From positions 1-17,583 of the forward strand of contig CAMVAG010000017.1 in assembly GCA_947165405.1 (NCBI GenBank): a stretch of DNA of 17,583 bases, in the 5' to 3' direction. How positions within the stretch are numbered: position 1 is the first letter of the stretch; every line of letters begins with the position of its first letter. Below, one piece after another: positions 6,651 through 13,623 of the stretch. The notes under the pieces are model-generated. The model worked only from the letters and a program-made list of their open reading frames with translations, searched no databases and was not told the DNA's origin. The stretch comes from an uncultured Selenomonadales bacterium (GTDB lineage Bacteria; Bacillota; Negativicutes; Selenomonadales; Selenomonadaceae). Both the position numbers and the translations under genes were made by a program.

Positions 6651-6680
6651 TTGGAAATTGGGAATGAGGAATTGGGAATG
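6651..6680 (+). repeat. GGAATTGGGAATG-type short repeat, copy 1
   Basis: A tract of TTGGRAAT-like units (TTGGAAAT, TGGGAATGAGG, AATTGGGAATG). A second copy in opposite orientation lies at 11863-11886, sharing 14 bases (GAATTGGGAATGAT). This copy sits exactly between the two divergent promoters. Confidence 0.6.
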
Positions 6681-6687
6681 ATTTTTT

Positions 6688-6713
6688 TATAATCACTAAA
6701 ATTAGTGAGGAGG
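6688..6713 (+). promoter_or_regulatory. radical SAM gene -10 box with a perfect dyad operator candidate
   Basis: TATAAT at 6688-6693 is a perfect -10, though no good -35 is seen at normal spacing. Overlapping its last base is a dyad with 7-base arms, TCACTAA (6693-6699) and TTAGTGA (6702-6708), separated by 2 bases. The dyad covers the expected transcription start and touches the AGGAGG ribosome site (6708-6713). This is a classic repressor position; the lack of a -35 suggests an activator or a weak promoter. Confidence 0.5.
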
Positions 6714-6720
6714 AAATTTT

Positions 6721-7611
6721 ATGGAGGCATGTGAACTTTGTCCGCGACGCTGCCGAGTCGACCGCGTGAATCGTTTCGGCTTTTGCAAGGCAGGAGAAAA
6801 TTTGCGCGTGGCTTTGGTGAGCTTGCATGAATGGGAAGAGCCGTGTCTTGTCGGCGAACGGGGAGCGGGCACTATTTTTTTTTCGCACTGCAATTTGAGA
6901 TGCGTCTACTGCCAAAATTTTTCAATCAGTCAAGGAGGTTTCGGCGAGGAAATTTCGATTGAGCGGCTTGCAGAAATTTTTATCGAACAACAGAAACGCG
7001 GCGCGGCGAATATCGAATTGGTCACGCCGACGCATTACACCGATAAAATTTGTGCGGCGATTGACCTTGCAAAGGAACGCGGCTTGACTTTGCCGATTGT
7101 TTGGAATTCGAACGCTTACGAAAATCTTGAGACGCTTGAATTTCTGCGCGGGCGTGTCGATATTTTTCTGCCCGACTTGAAATATTTCGATGACGAGCCC
7201 GCAAAAAATTTTTCAAGCGCGCCGAATTATTTTTCGATTGCAAGTGCCTCGATAAAGAAAATGTTTGAACTTGTCGGCTCTGCAAAATTTGACGGCGATA
7301 AAATGATTCGCGGGGTTATCGTTCGCCATTTGGTTTTGCCGAATCACAGACGCGACGCCGGGAAGATTATCGATTGGCTTTACGAGACTTTCGGCGACGA
7401 AATTTTTATCAGCCTCATGAATCAGTACACGCCGATTTATCGAGCCGCCGACTTCAAAAAAATAAGCCGCACGTTGACGACCTTTGAATATGATTCCGTC
7501 GTCGAACACGCGGCGCAGCTTGGCATAAAAAATTGTTTCGTGCAAATCGGCAAGACCGCCGATAAAAATTTTATTCCGAATTTCAATTTGGACAATGTCA
7601 ATCGATTTTGA
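6721..7611 (+). CDS. PflX-like radical SAM protein of unknown substrate
   Basis: The 296-residue protein carries CNLRCVYC at residues 57-64, the CX3CX2C motif that holds the SAM-cleaving [4Fe-4S] cluster. An N-terminal cysteine cluster (CELCPRRC at 4-11 and C22) is typical of the COG1313 group related to pyruvate formate-lyase activating enzymes. Downstream blocks VTPTHYTD, VWNSNAYE, LPDLKYFDD and HLVLPNH match that group as I remember it. It presumably performs a radical activation or modification, but no glycyl-radical enzyme is adjacent and the target is unknown. AGGAGG lies 7 bases before the ATG. Its 3' end overlaps the convergent binding-protein gene by 14 bases with no terminator between them. 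Confidence 0.9.
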   Translation: MEACELCPRRCRVDRVNRFGFCKAGENLRVALVSLHEWEEPCLVGERGAGTIFFSHCNLRCVYCQNFSISQGGFGEEISIERLAEIFIEQQKRGAANIELVTPTHYTDKICAAIDLAKERGLTLPIVWNSNAYENLETLEFLRGRVDIFLPDLKYFDDEPAKNFSSAPNYFSIASASIKKMFELVGSAKFDGDKMIRGVIVRHLVLPNHRRDAGKIIDWLYETFGDEIFISLMNQYTPIYRAADFKKISRTLTTFEYDSVVEHAAQLGIKNCFVQIGKTADKNFIPNFNLDNVNRF

Positions 7612-8599
7612 CGCCGTGAATTTCTTCGGCAAGCCTCTGCAGTGATTCGACGGTGCGGACGCCGGGCGTAATTTCGGAGAGCTTGACTTTGACAAAATGA
7701 TTTTCGCGGACGGCAGTCACGTTTTGAAGTTGAGGATTGTTTTTAATCGTTGCGACCTTCTCTTGAAAATCCTCGTCATTGCGGACGCCGTTGCTGTAGT
7801 CGGCGATGATTATGTATTCGGGGTCGGCCGCTACGACGCTTTCCCAACTCGTAGCCGCCCAAGTTTTATCGACGCCGGCATTTTCCATGACGTTATCCGC
7901 GCCGATGAGTTTCAAAATATTTGTCGTGTAGCCTTTGAACGCCGTGAAGGGTTGCCCGTCGCTGGAGTCGTAGACAAAAATTTTCTTGCGCGGCAAATCT
8001 TTAATCTTGCTTTGAACGCCGTCCAACATTTTCTTTTGCGAATCGACCCAAGCTTTTGCCTTGTCCGTGACACCAAAAATTTCGCCGTATTTAATCATGT
8101 CCTCGAAGACGGTATCCAAATCGGCGTCAAGCTTTTGCATGGAGGAGGGAATGAAAATCGGCACGCCTTGCGAAGTGATTCTTTCGGCGGGAATTCCGCG
8201 CTTGGTGAAAGGAACTTCCCAGCCGGTTGCGAAGTCAGGATTTTCCGCCATGAAAGTTTCGTATGACGGCCACTTTTCGGCGAGCACTTTTACTTTGTCG
8301 TAGGCGGCTTGCAACGGAGGATAAATTTCTTCTTCCTTCATTGCCGTGCCGACCATTTTGTCTTCGAGACCGAGTGCCAACATCATTTCCGTTGTTGCCT
8401 GCGACATTGAAATTGCCCGCGTCGGTGCCTTGTCGACTTTGGCTGTGACTTGTTGCCCGTCGAGCATTTCTGTCCAAGAGACTTCAGAGGTTGCTGCAGG
8501 TTGAGGCGGCGGATTTTCTCCGCAACCCGTCAGACCTAATGTAAGAGCGATTGTCGACATTCCTATTACAATGCCCTTTTTCCAAAAACTTTTCTTCAT
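7598..8599 (-). CDS. iron-complex/corrinoid ABC transporter substrate-binding lipoprotein
   Basis: The 333-residue product begins with a lipoprotein signal ending in the lipobox LTGC (C26), so it is anchored by lipid outside the inner membrane. The remainder looks like a class III (FepB/BtuF-type) binding protein: RAISMSQATTEMMLALGLEDKMVG in the first lobe (residues about 62-85), a long connecting helix in the middle, and FVYDSSDGQPFTAF plus the ADPEYIIIADY block in the second lobe. It is the third gene of a permease-ATPase-binding protein set. The substrate could be a ferric siderophore, heme or a corrinoid; the sequence alone does not decide. CGGAGG lies 7-8 bases before the ATG. Confidence 0.9.
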   Translation of the reverse strand: MKKSFWKKGIVIGMSTIALTLGLTGCGENPPPQPAATSEVSWTEMLDGQQVTAKVDKAPTRAISMSQATTEMMLALGLEDKMVGTAMKEEEIYPPLQAAYDKVKVLAEKWPSYETFMAENPDFATGWEVPFTKRGIPAERITSQGVPIFIPSSMQKLDADLDTVFEDMIKYGEIFGVTDKAKAWVDSQKKMLDGVQSKIKDLPRKKIFVYDSSDGQPFTAFKGYTTNILKLIGADNVMENAGVDKTWAATSWESVVAADPEYIIIADYSNGVRNDEDFQEKVATIKNNPQLQNVTAVRENHFVKVKLSEITPGVRTVESLQRLAEEIHGVKID

Positions 8600-8655
8600 A
8601 AAAACTGCCTCCGATTTTTGAAATTTTGCTCATACATTTCGTAGTGTCAGCTTTT

Positions 8656-8694
8656 AGCTTTCAGCTGTCAGGATTTTTCTAACAGCTAACAGCT
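8656..8694 (-). repeat. intercistronic hairpin of AGCTGTTAG units between ATPase and binding-protein genes
   Basis: On the minus strand AGCTGTTAGCTGTTAG (8694-8679) pairs with CTGACAGCTGAAAGCT (8671-8656) at 15 of 16 positions, counting G-U pairs, around a 7-base loop. The stop codon of the ATPase gene (8693-8695) lies in the first arm. No U-tract follows, so it is more likely an mRNA stabiliser or processing element than a terminator. Confidence 0.65.
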
Positions 8695-9442
8695 AATAAC
8701 CTATATACGTGCGTCCCTCGCGTTCGAACTTCACGAAGGGCACGCCGAATATCTTTTCCAATAAATCGGGTTGCATAATTTCTTTCGCATTGCCTTGAGT
8801 CAATACTCGACCCGCAATCATTACGATGACCTCGTCGCAATATTGAATCGCAAGCGATAAGTCATGCAGGACGATTATAACCGTTTTGCCGTATGATTGC
8901 AACGTTTTCATCAGCGCAAGCTTGTACTTAACGTCCAAATGATTTGTCGGCTCGTCCATTAAAATTAATTCCGGCTCCTGCGCCAAAGCCTTTGCAATCA
9001 GTACGCGTTGAATTTCGCCGCCGGACATTTGGCTCAACTTTCTTTCCGCCATATCGATAATCCCGACGCTCTCCATAGCCTTTCGAGCAATGCGCCTGTC
9101 CTCGTCCGTGTAATCGCGGAATTTTTTTTTGTAAGGAAAGCGACCCATTGTCACGACATCTTTAACGCGGAAATCGGCAATCATCTTTTGACGTTGAGGC
9201 AAGACCGACACTTCAAGCGCGTAATGCTCCGCAGAAATTTTATCAACGTCTTGTCCTTTGAAGTAAACGGCATTTGAACTGCGCCGCGTCTTTGAAAGAA
9301 ATGACATGAGCGTCGATTTGCCGGAACCGTTCGCGCCGATTATCGCCGTGATTTTTCCTTCGGCAAAAGTCGCGTTGACGTTGTCCAAAATTTTTTTCCC
9401 GTCAATCGCCCAAGATAAATTTTTGACTTCGATAATGTTCAT
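8693..9442 (-). CDS. iron-complex/corrinoid ABC transporter ATP-binding protein
   Basis: A 249-residue ATPase of the FecE/BtuD group that powers import through the adjacent permease. Walker A is GANGSGKS at residues 36-43, the Q-loop is LPQRQ, the signature is LSQMSGGEIQRV (MSGGE in place of LSGGQ), Walker B is LILMDEPTNHLD, and the switch His is in VLHDLS. Two adjacent ATGs exist (9445 and 9442). The second is preferred because AAGGA then sits 6 bases ahead; its first base is shared with the last base of the permease stop (TGATG), a coupled junction. An open frame continues upstream but lacks family similarity. The stop TAG is part of a repeat hairpin. Confidence 0.95.
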   Translation of the reverse strand: MNIIEVKNLSWAIDGKKILDNVNATFAEGKITAIIGANGSGKSTLMSFLSKTRRSSNAVYFKGQDVDKISAEHYALEVSVLPQRQKMIADFRVKDVVTMGRFPYKKKFRDYTDEDRRIARKAMESVGIIDMAERKLSQMSGGEIQRVLIAKALAQEPELILMDEPTNHLDVKYKLALMKTLQSYGKTVIIVLHDLSLAIQYCDEVIVMIAGRVLTQGNAKEIMQPDLLEKIFGVPFVKFEREGRTYIGY

Positions 9443-10455
9443 CATGAATCCTTGTATTGCCGATTGATAATCTGCATGAATATCGGCGCACCGAGACACG
9501 CCGTCAAAATTCCAATCGGAACTTCTTCGGGCTTGAAAAGCGAACGCGCAATTACGTCAGCCCAAACCATTACGACCGCTCCGATTAAGCTCGTGAACCA
9601 CAACATGACCGCGTGCCTCGATTCGCCGATAAATCTTGCAATGTGAGGAATGACCAAGCCGATAAAGCCGATTATTCCCGCGATTGAAACCGTGACGGCT
9701 ATCGCAAGTGACGAAATTAAAACGACCGCTTGTTGCATGCGCGTCGTCGATAAGCCCAAGTGTTGAGCCTCTTCTCTGCCCAAAAGTATCAAGTCCAATT
9801 CGTGACGAAAGAGCCAAATAAAAATTATCAGCGCAAACATCACCGTGAACGCAATCGGTATCATTGCCCATTGTATTCCGCTGAAACTGCCCATGAGCCA
9901 AAACATTGCGCTGCGGACTTGCGCCTCGTTTTTCGAGCCGTAAATTTCCAACATCGTGAACGCCGAAAACAAAGCCGATATTCCCATGCCGATAAGCACG
10001 AGTTTAATCGGGCTGTTGCTTGTGCCGGCAATTCGAACAACGATAACGGTTGCAAGTGCCGCGCCCAAAAATGCTCCGACGTAGACGCCGTAAGGAGCAA
10101 AGACTTGAGCGACGCCGGTGATAATGCAAAAGACCGCGCCCATGCCCGCGCCCGACGACACGCCCAAGATATACGGGTCAGCCAAATAATTTTGAGAGAC
10201 CGTTTGCATGAGCATGCCCGTCAAAGACAAAATCGCTCCGCTTATCGCCGCGAATAAAATTCTTGGGATTCGGATATCGAAAATTATCATTGAGTTCGGC
10301 GAATCGGTTTTGTTGCCTTGCAGAAAAGTTGCGACTTCATTTATTACGGCGGAAGTTTCAATTTCAATCGAGCCGAAGCCGATGGCGATTATCATGCTTG
10401 CGAAAAGAATTATCGTCAACGTCAAAGCTCTAAGGTATAAATTTTTGCAGTTCAT
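9442..10455 (-). CDS. FecCD/BtuC-family ABC transporter permease
   Basis: A strongly hydrophobic 337-residue protein with family blocks: FDIRIPRILFAAISGAILSLTG near residue 60 (the RxPR entry motif), LADPYILGVSSGAGMGA near 93, and the C-terminal GIIGFIGLVIPHIAR followed by the GxxxxGxL-type end PIGILTACLGAPIF. About nine or ten membrane helices are expected. The family imports ferric siderophores, heme or cobalamin. The ATG at 10455 is chosen because homology starts there; upstream in-frame residues are basic and unrelated. GAGGA is very close to this ATG (about 2-3 bases), so initiation may be weak. It lies 68 bases downstream of alanine dehydrogenase and may share its transcript. Confidence 0.93.
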   Translation of the reverse strand: MNCKNLYLRALTLTIILFASMIIAIGFGSIEIETSAVINEVATFLQGNKTDSPNSMIIFDIRIPRILFAAISGAILSLTGMLMQTVSQNYLADPYILGVSSGAGMGAVFCIITGVAQVFAPYGVYVGAFLGAALATVIVVRIAGTSNSPIKLVLIGMGISALFSAFTMLEIYGSKNEAQVRSAMFWLMGSFSGIQWAMIPIAFTVMFALIIFIWLFRHELDLILLGREEAQHLGLSTTRMQQAVVLISSLAIAVTVSIAGIIGFIGLVIPHIARFIGESRHAVMLWFTSLIGAVVMVWADVIARSLFKPEEVPIGILTACLGAPIFMQIINRQYKDS

Positions 10456-10523
10456 TTCCTCGAAAAAAAATCGGCAGTTTAATCCGAAGACCTTGCTACC
10501 GAGTTGGTTATCGTAAAAATTTT
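10456..10523 (-). other. ald-permease intergenic gap with a weak terminator-like hairpin
   Basis: The minus strand carries TCGG, 9 bases, CCGA, then TTTTTTTT just before the permease ribosome site. A 4-bp stem is too short for efficient termination, so partial read-through from ald into the transporter genes is the most that can be said. Confidence 0.3.
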
Positions 10524-11645
10524 TCAGCCGATGAATTTTGCATAGTCGACGAATTCGAGACCGAGTGCCTCCGCGACATTCTTGTTGGTGAGTTTGCCGC
10601 CGATAGTGTTGAGTCCTTTGGCAAGCCCCGCGTCCTCTTGGCAAGCCGCCTTCCAACCTTTGCCGGCAATTCTCAAAGCGTAAGGCAAGGTTGCGTTCGT
10701 GAGGGCGAGCGTCGAAGTTCTTGCAACCGCGCCGGGAATATTGGCAACGGAATAATGAATCACGCCGTGCTTTACAAAAGTCGGGTTGCTGTGCGTTGTG
10801 ACTTTATCGCAAGTGGCAATGGAGCCGCCTTGGTCAATCGCAACGTCGACGATAACCGAGCCGCGTTTCATGTTCTTAACCATTTCTTCCGTGACGAGTT
10901 GAGGAGTCTTCGCGCCGGGAACCAACACCGCGCCGATAAGCAAATCGGCTTGACGAGTCCATTGCGAAATGTTGTAGCTGTTGCTCATGACGGTGCAGAC
11001 TTTGCCGCCGAAGATGTCATCAAGATAGCGGAGGCGTTCAATCGACAAATCGATAATCGTGACGCGAGCCCTCATGCCGAGCGCGATTTTGGCCGCGTTC
11101 GTGCCGACGACACCACCGCCGATAATTACGACTTGACCCGCCGCGACACCGCTCACGCCGCCGAGAAGAATGCCGCTGCCGCCGTATTGACTTTCCAAAA
11201 ATTGTGCGCCGAGTTGAATCGACATGCGCCCCGCGATTTCACTCATTGGCGCGAGCAAAGGCAAACTTTTTCCGTCACGACCGACGACCGTCTCATAAGC
11301 AATGCCCGTAACTTTTTTATCAAGCAGAGCTTTTGTAAGAGCGGGTTCGGGCGCGAGGTGCAGATACGTGAAAAGAATTTGTCCTTCGTGAAAAAGTTCG
11401 TATTCGGATTCGAGCGGCTCTTTTACCTTGATAATCATCTCCGCCGCGTCGAAAATTTTTTTCTTGTCAGCGATGATTTCCGCGCCGACCGCCGAATAAT
11501 CTTTGTCCTCGAAGCCGCTGCCGATACCCGCGCTTTGTTCGATTAAAACTTTATGACCCGCCTTGACGAGTGCCTCTGCTCCTGCGGGTGTCAAGCCGAC
11601 GCGATTTTCATTGTTCTTGATTTCCTTCGATACGCCGATAATCAT
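10524..11645 (-). CDS. ald: alanine dehydrogenase
   Basis: Ald interconverts L-alanine and pyruvate plus ammonia with NAD(H) in the cytoplasm. The 373-residue length is standard. The N-terminus MIIGVSKEIKNNENRVGLTP is diagnostic and includes the substrate Arg. The Rossmann fingerprint is VIIGGGVVGTNAAKIALG near residue 168, followed by IDLSIERLRYLDDIFGG, then LIGAVLVPGAKTPQLVT and SVIVDVAIDQGG. The usual Cys after DQGG is Ser here. The ATG at 11645 fits the family start; an in-frame TTG 15 bases upstream adds only MGGLQ. The ribosome site is unusual, a run of G (GGGGGG) 7-8 bases before the ATG. No clear promoter is visible just upstream. Confidence 0.97.
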   Translation of the reverse strand: MIIGVSKEIKNNENRVGLTPAGAEALVKAGHKVLIEQSAGIGSGFEDKDYSAVGAEIIADKKKIFDAAEMIIKVKEPLESEYELFHEGQILFTYLHLAPEPALTKALLDKKVTGIAYETVVGRDGKSLPLLAPMSEIAGRMSIQLGAQFLESQYGGSGILLGGVSGVAAGQVVIIGGGVVGTNAAKIALGMRARVTIIDLSIERLRYLDDIFGGKVCTVMSNSYNISQWTRQADLLIGAVLVPGAKTPQLVTEEMVKNMKRGSVIVDVAIDQGGSIATCDKVTTHSNPTFVKHGVIHYSVANIPGAVARTSTLALTNATLPYALRIAGKGWKAACQEDAGLAKGLNTIGGKLTNKNVAEALGLEFVDYAKFIG

Positions 11646-11693
11646 TTGAAGACCCCCCAAAAATTTTTTTGTGCCAATATTTTCTTCAATCGT

Positions 11694-11864
11694 TTAAATT
11701 TTCCTGCACTCAAGCCGTAAAATGCGTCTGCCAAATGTTTCGGCTGCCGACTTAATGTCGCAGGCTGAAATATAATTTTTAATCGTGTTGAGATTTAAAT
11801 CATAGAGCCCGCGCTCTTCCAATTGAAAATTCGCCGCCAATTTTCTTGCAAGCTCTCTTATCAT
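11694..11864 (-). CDS. tiny ORF of unknown function, possibly a gene remnant
   Basis: An uninterrupted 56-codon frame starting ATGATAAGAGAG and ending TAA at 11694-11696, lying alone between ald and the esterase terminator. The product begins MIRELARKLAANFQL, is basic and probably helical, and ends RRILRLECRKI. Codon choice (GCC, GGC, CGC, AAT, TTT) resembles the neighbours. The ATG is the end of a GGAATTGGGAATG repeat and has no ribosome site beyond GGGA, so the frame may be the tail of a gene cut off by the repeat. No family is recognised. Either a small real protein or a relic. Confidence 0.35.
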   Translation of the reverse strand: MIRELARKLAANFQLEERGLYDLNLNTIKNYISACDIKSAAETFGRRILRLECRKI

Positions 11865-11886
11865 TCCCAATTCCCAATTCCTAATT
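11863..11886 (-). repeat. GGAATTGGGAATG-type short repeat, copy 2
   Basis: On the minus strand the tract reads AATTAGGAATTGGGAATTGG GAATG, three tandem-like units related to the copy at 6651-6680 but in the opposite orientation. It abuts the esterase terminator and provides the start codon of the tiny ORF. Confidence 0.6.
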
Positions 11887-11888
11887 GC

Positions 11889-11915
11889 AAAAACCCTCCG
11901 ATGCTCGCCGAAGGG
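11889..11915 (-). terminator. rho-independent terminator of the esterase gene
   Basis: On the minus strand CCCTTCG (11915-11909) pairs with CGGAGGG (11900-11894), 7 bp with one G-U pair and an 8-base loop, followed by TTTTT. It starts 7 bases after the esterase stop codon. Confidence 0.85.
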
Positions 11916-11922
11916 CTTTTGT

Positions 11923-13476
11923 TTAGTTTTCGTAAACGTAGCGCAAGGAATTTAAATTATCCGTGTTCAAATCTTTATGGCAGACACAACCTTTTGAGTT
12001 CAGCTCCATTGTTTGGCGATTGTTGACGGAATATTTTTCCCAGTGAGGAATAAATTCATTGTTCGGGTTGCCCGTCGCCGCAAATGCCGCCCACGACGTT
12101 TGAACTTGTTTGACAAGATTCGGCGCGGGATTCGGATTAAAATTTTTGTCCGGCAGATTGAAGGTATAAACCAAGTCAATACCATGATAAGAACGCAATT
12201 TATCGTCTGCACTCTCGGTGAACAAATAATAGTACACATCATTGAATTTTGATTGATATTCAGCCGCCACTTCCTGCCCGACGCGCCAATCCGCATTATT
12301 TACGAAATTAATGTAGTTTTCTTCGGTATCGGGACGATTTTCAAGCCATTTGCGATAAATTTCCTCAGGAGTAGCCGTTCCATTGTATTTAGCCAGGACG
12401 AACCGCGAATTTGCTCGCAAAGTCTCAAAAAATTTATATCCGGTGTATGACAGCCAAAAACACCATTCATCTGAAGTCGTACCTGTTAAAAATTTGATTT
12501 CGCGTGCGCCGCCGTCTTTTAACGCCTTAAAAGGGTCACCGGGAATAAATTTTCCGTCGCAAGTCGGCATATAATTCAAAAGCGAAGTATCAAGATTAAG
12601 ACTGTTAACTTTTTCGTAAATGTTTATAAGTTCGGCGGAAGATTTTTTCATAAGGTCGCCAATCGTTTTTGCGCCGCTCATTTCCATAAAAATTTCTGCA
12701 ACTTTGGCTGATTCTTCGGGAGTATTGTAAAGCCCCAAATGCCCTGACTGCGGAATTGCCTTTTGGAAAAGATTTTTCGCCGCAGGAGTAATTGTAAGCA
12801 ACATAACGGAAGTTGAGCCGGCACTTTGCCCGAAAATTGTAATGTTGTCGGGGTTGCCGCCGAATGCCGCGATATTTTCCTTGACCCACTTCAAAGCCGC
12901 GACTTGATCTTTAATTCCGAGATAACCGCTGTCCTCGAAGGCAGAATCAATGCTTGCGAGATTCAGAAAGCCGAAAACGTTCAGCCGATAGTTAATCGTG
13001 ACTAAAACGACATCATTTGCCGCCGCAAAATTACTTCCGTGATAGCGTATATCACTGCTTCCGCCGGTTTGAAAGCCGCCGCCGGGTATGAACACCATGA
13101 CGGGCAAATTTTTCTTTTCGCTGCGTCTCCAAATGTTTAAAGTCAAACAATCTTCGCTTTGCGGTCTTATTGAAGCAGTTTCTCTTTCGTCAACCGATTG
13201 CATAGCCGCGAAACCGAATTTTTTTGCGTCGAAAGTTTTATCGGACGATTTTAACGGTTGAGGAGCCTGCCAACGCAAATTTTTAACGGGCGGTTGAGCG
13301 TAGGGAATGCCAAGCCACGTTTTCACGCCTTGTTTGTCGACAAAGCCGTTAAAAGTTCCGTAACGAGTTTTCACGGTGCAATTATCCGCCGCGAACACGT
13401 TAATCGGAACCGTCATTGCCAACGCCGTCATTGAGGTTGCCTTGATGAAGTCTCTGCGCGTTAAATCTTTAAACAC
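11923..13476 (-). CDS. Tat-exported type-B carboxylesterase
   Basis: The product is a 517-residue alpha/beta hydrolase of the carboxylesterase/p-nitrobenzyl esterase family. The GTG at 13476 is chosen as start because AAAGGAGA lies about 7 bases upstream and the protein then opens with a twin-arginine signal: LTRRDFIK (R7, R8), hydrophobic core, AFA-like cleavage near residue 30. The frame stays open further upstream but that part runs through the promoter. Catalytic parts visible: GGGF oxyanion loop, EDCLTLN, nucleophile S218 in FGQSAGS, acid E337 in GTTSDEW, and His near 431 in YHGIDLVYTF. It would hydrolyse carboxylic esters (for example acyl or feruloyl-type groups) outside the membrane. 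It is a single-gene unit with its own promoter and terminator. Confidence 0.93.
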   Translation of the reverse strand: MFKDLTRRDFIKATSMTALAMTVPINVFAADNCTVKTRYGTFNGFVDKQGVKTWLGIPYAQPPVKNLRWQAPQPLKSSDKTFDAKKFGFAAMQSVDERETASIRPQSEDCLTLNIWRRSEKKNLPVMVFIPGGGFQTGGSSDIRYHGSNFAAANDVVLVTINYRLNVFGFLNLASIDSAFEDSGYLGIKDQVAALKWVKENIAAFGGNPDNITIFGQSAGSTSVMLLTITPAAKNLFQKAIPQSGHLGLYNTPEESAKVAEIFMEMSGAKTIGDLMKKSSAELINIYEKVNSLNLDTSLLNYMPTCDGKFIPGDPFKALKDGGAREIKFLTGTTSDEWCFWLSYTGYKFFETLRANSRFVLAKYNGTATPEEIYRKWLENRPDTEENYINFVNNADWRVGQEVAAEYQSKFNDVYYYLFTESADDKLRSYHGIDLVYTFNLPDKNFNPNPAPNLVKQVQTSWAAFAATGNPNNEFIPHWEKYSVNNRQTMELNSKGCVCHKDLNTDNLNSLRYVYEN

Positions 13477-13503
13477 AACAATTCTCCTTTCAAAGAGGAT
13501 TTT

Positions 13504-13509
13504 ATTATA
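13504..13509 (-). promoter_or_regulatory. probable -10 box of the esterase gene
   Basis: A perfect TATAAT on the minus strand, about 28 bases before the GTG start. The best -35-like hexamer (TTGACT) is 24 bases upstream, too far for this box, though it is 17 bases from a weaker TAAAGT. The core promoter is therefore uncertain in detail. Confidence 0.5.
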
Positions 13510-13567
13510 CACTTTAGCAAAATTTTTTATGGCAGTCAAAGAAAATGCGCTGAAGTTTTTTTTGGCG

Positions 13568-13596
13568 TTGAAAAAATTTTCCGTGCGAAATATAAT
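13568..13596 (+). promoter_or_regulatory. promoter of cobA-hemD
   Basis: TTGAAA at 13568-13573, a 17-base spacer, and a perfect TATAAT at 13591-13596. Transcription would start near 13603, only about 20 bases before the ATG, leaving a very short leader with no room for a riboswitch. Confidence 0.8.
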
Positions 13597-13623
13597 CACT
13601 GAAAAATTCTCGGAGGATTGGAA

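Noticed and set aside
6651..6680. CRISPR-like array from the GGAATTGGGAATG or AGCTGTTAG tracts
   Set aside because: Units are under 12 bases, have no unique spacers, and no cas gene is nearby.
10638..11546. 302-codon open frame on the + strand opposite ald
   Set aside because: It lies wholly antisense to a clear alanine dehydrogenase; its product is low-similarity, charged and without domains. It reflects avoidance of TTA, CTA and TCA codons in ald. The same holds for + strand 7697-8266 and - strand 3666-4256 and 13741-14325.
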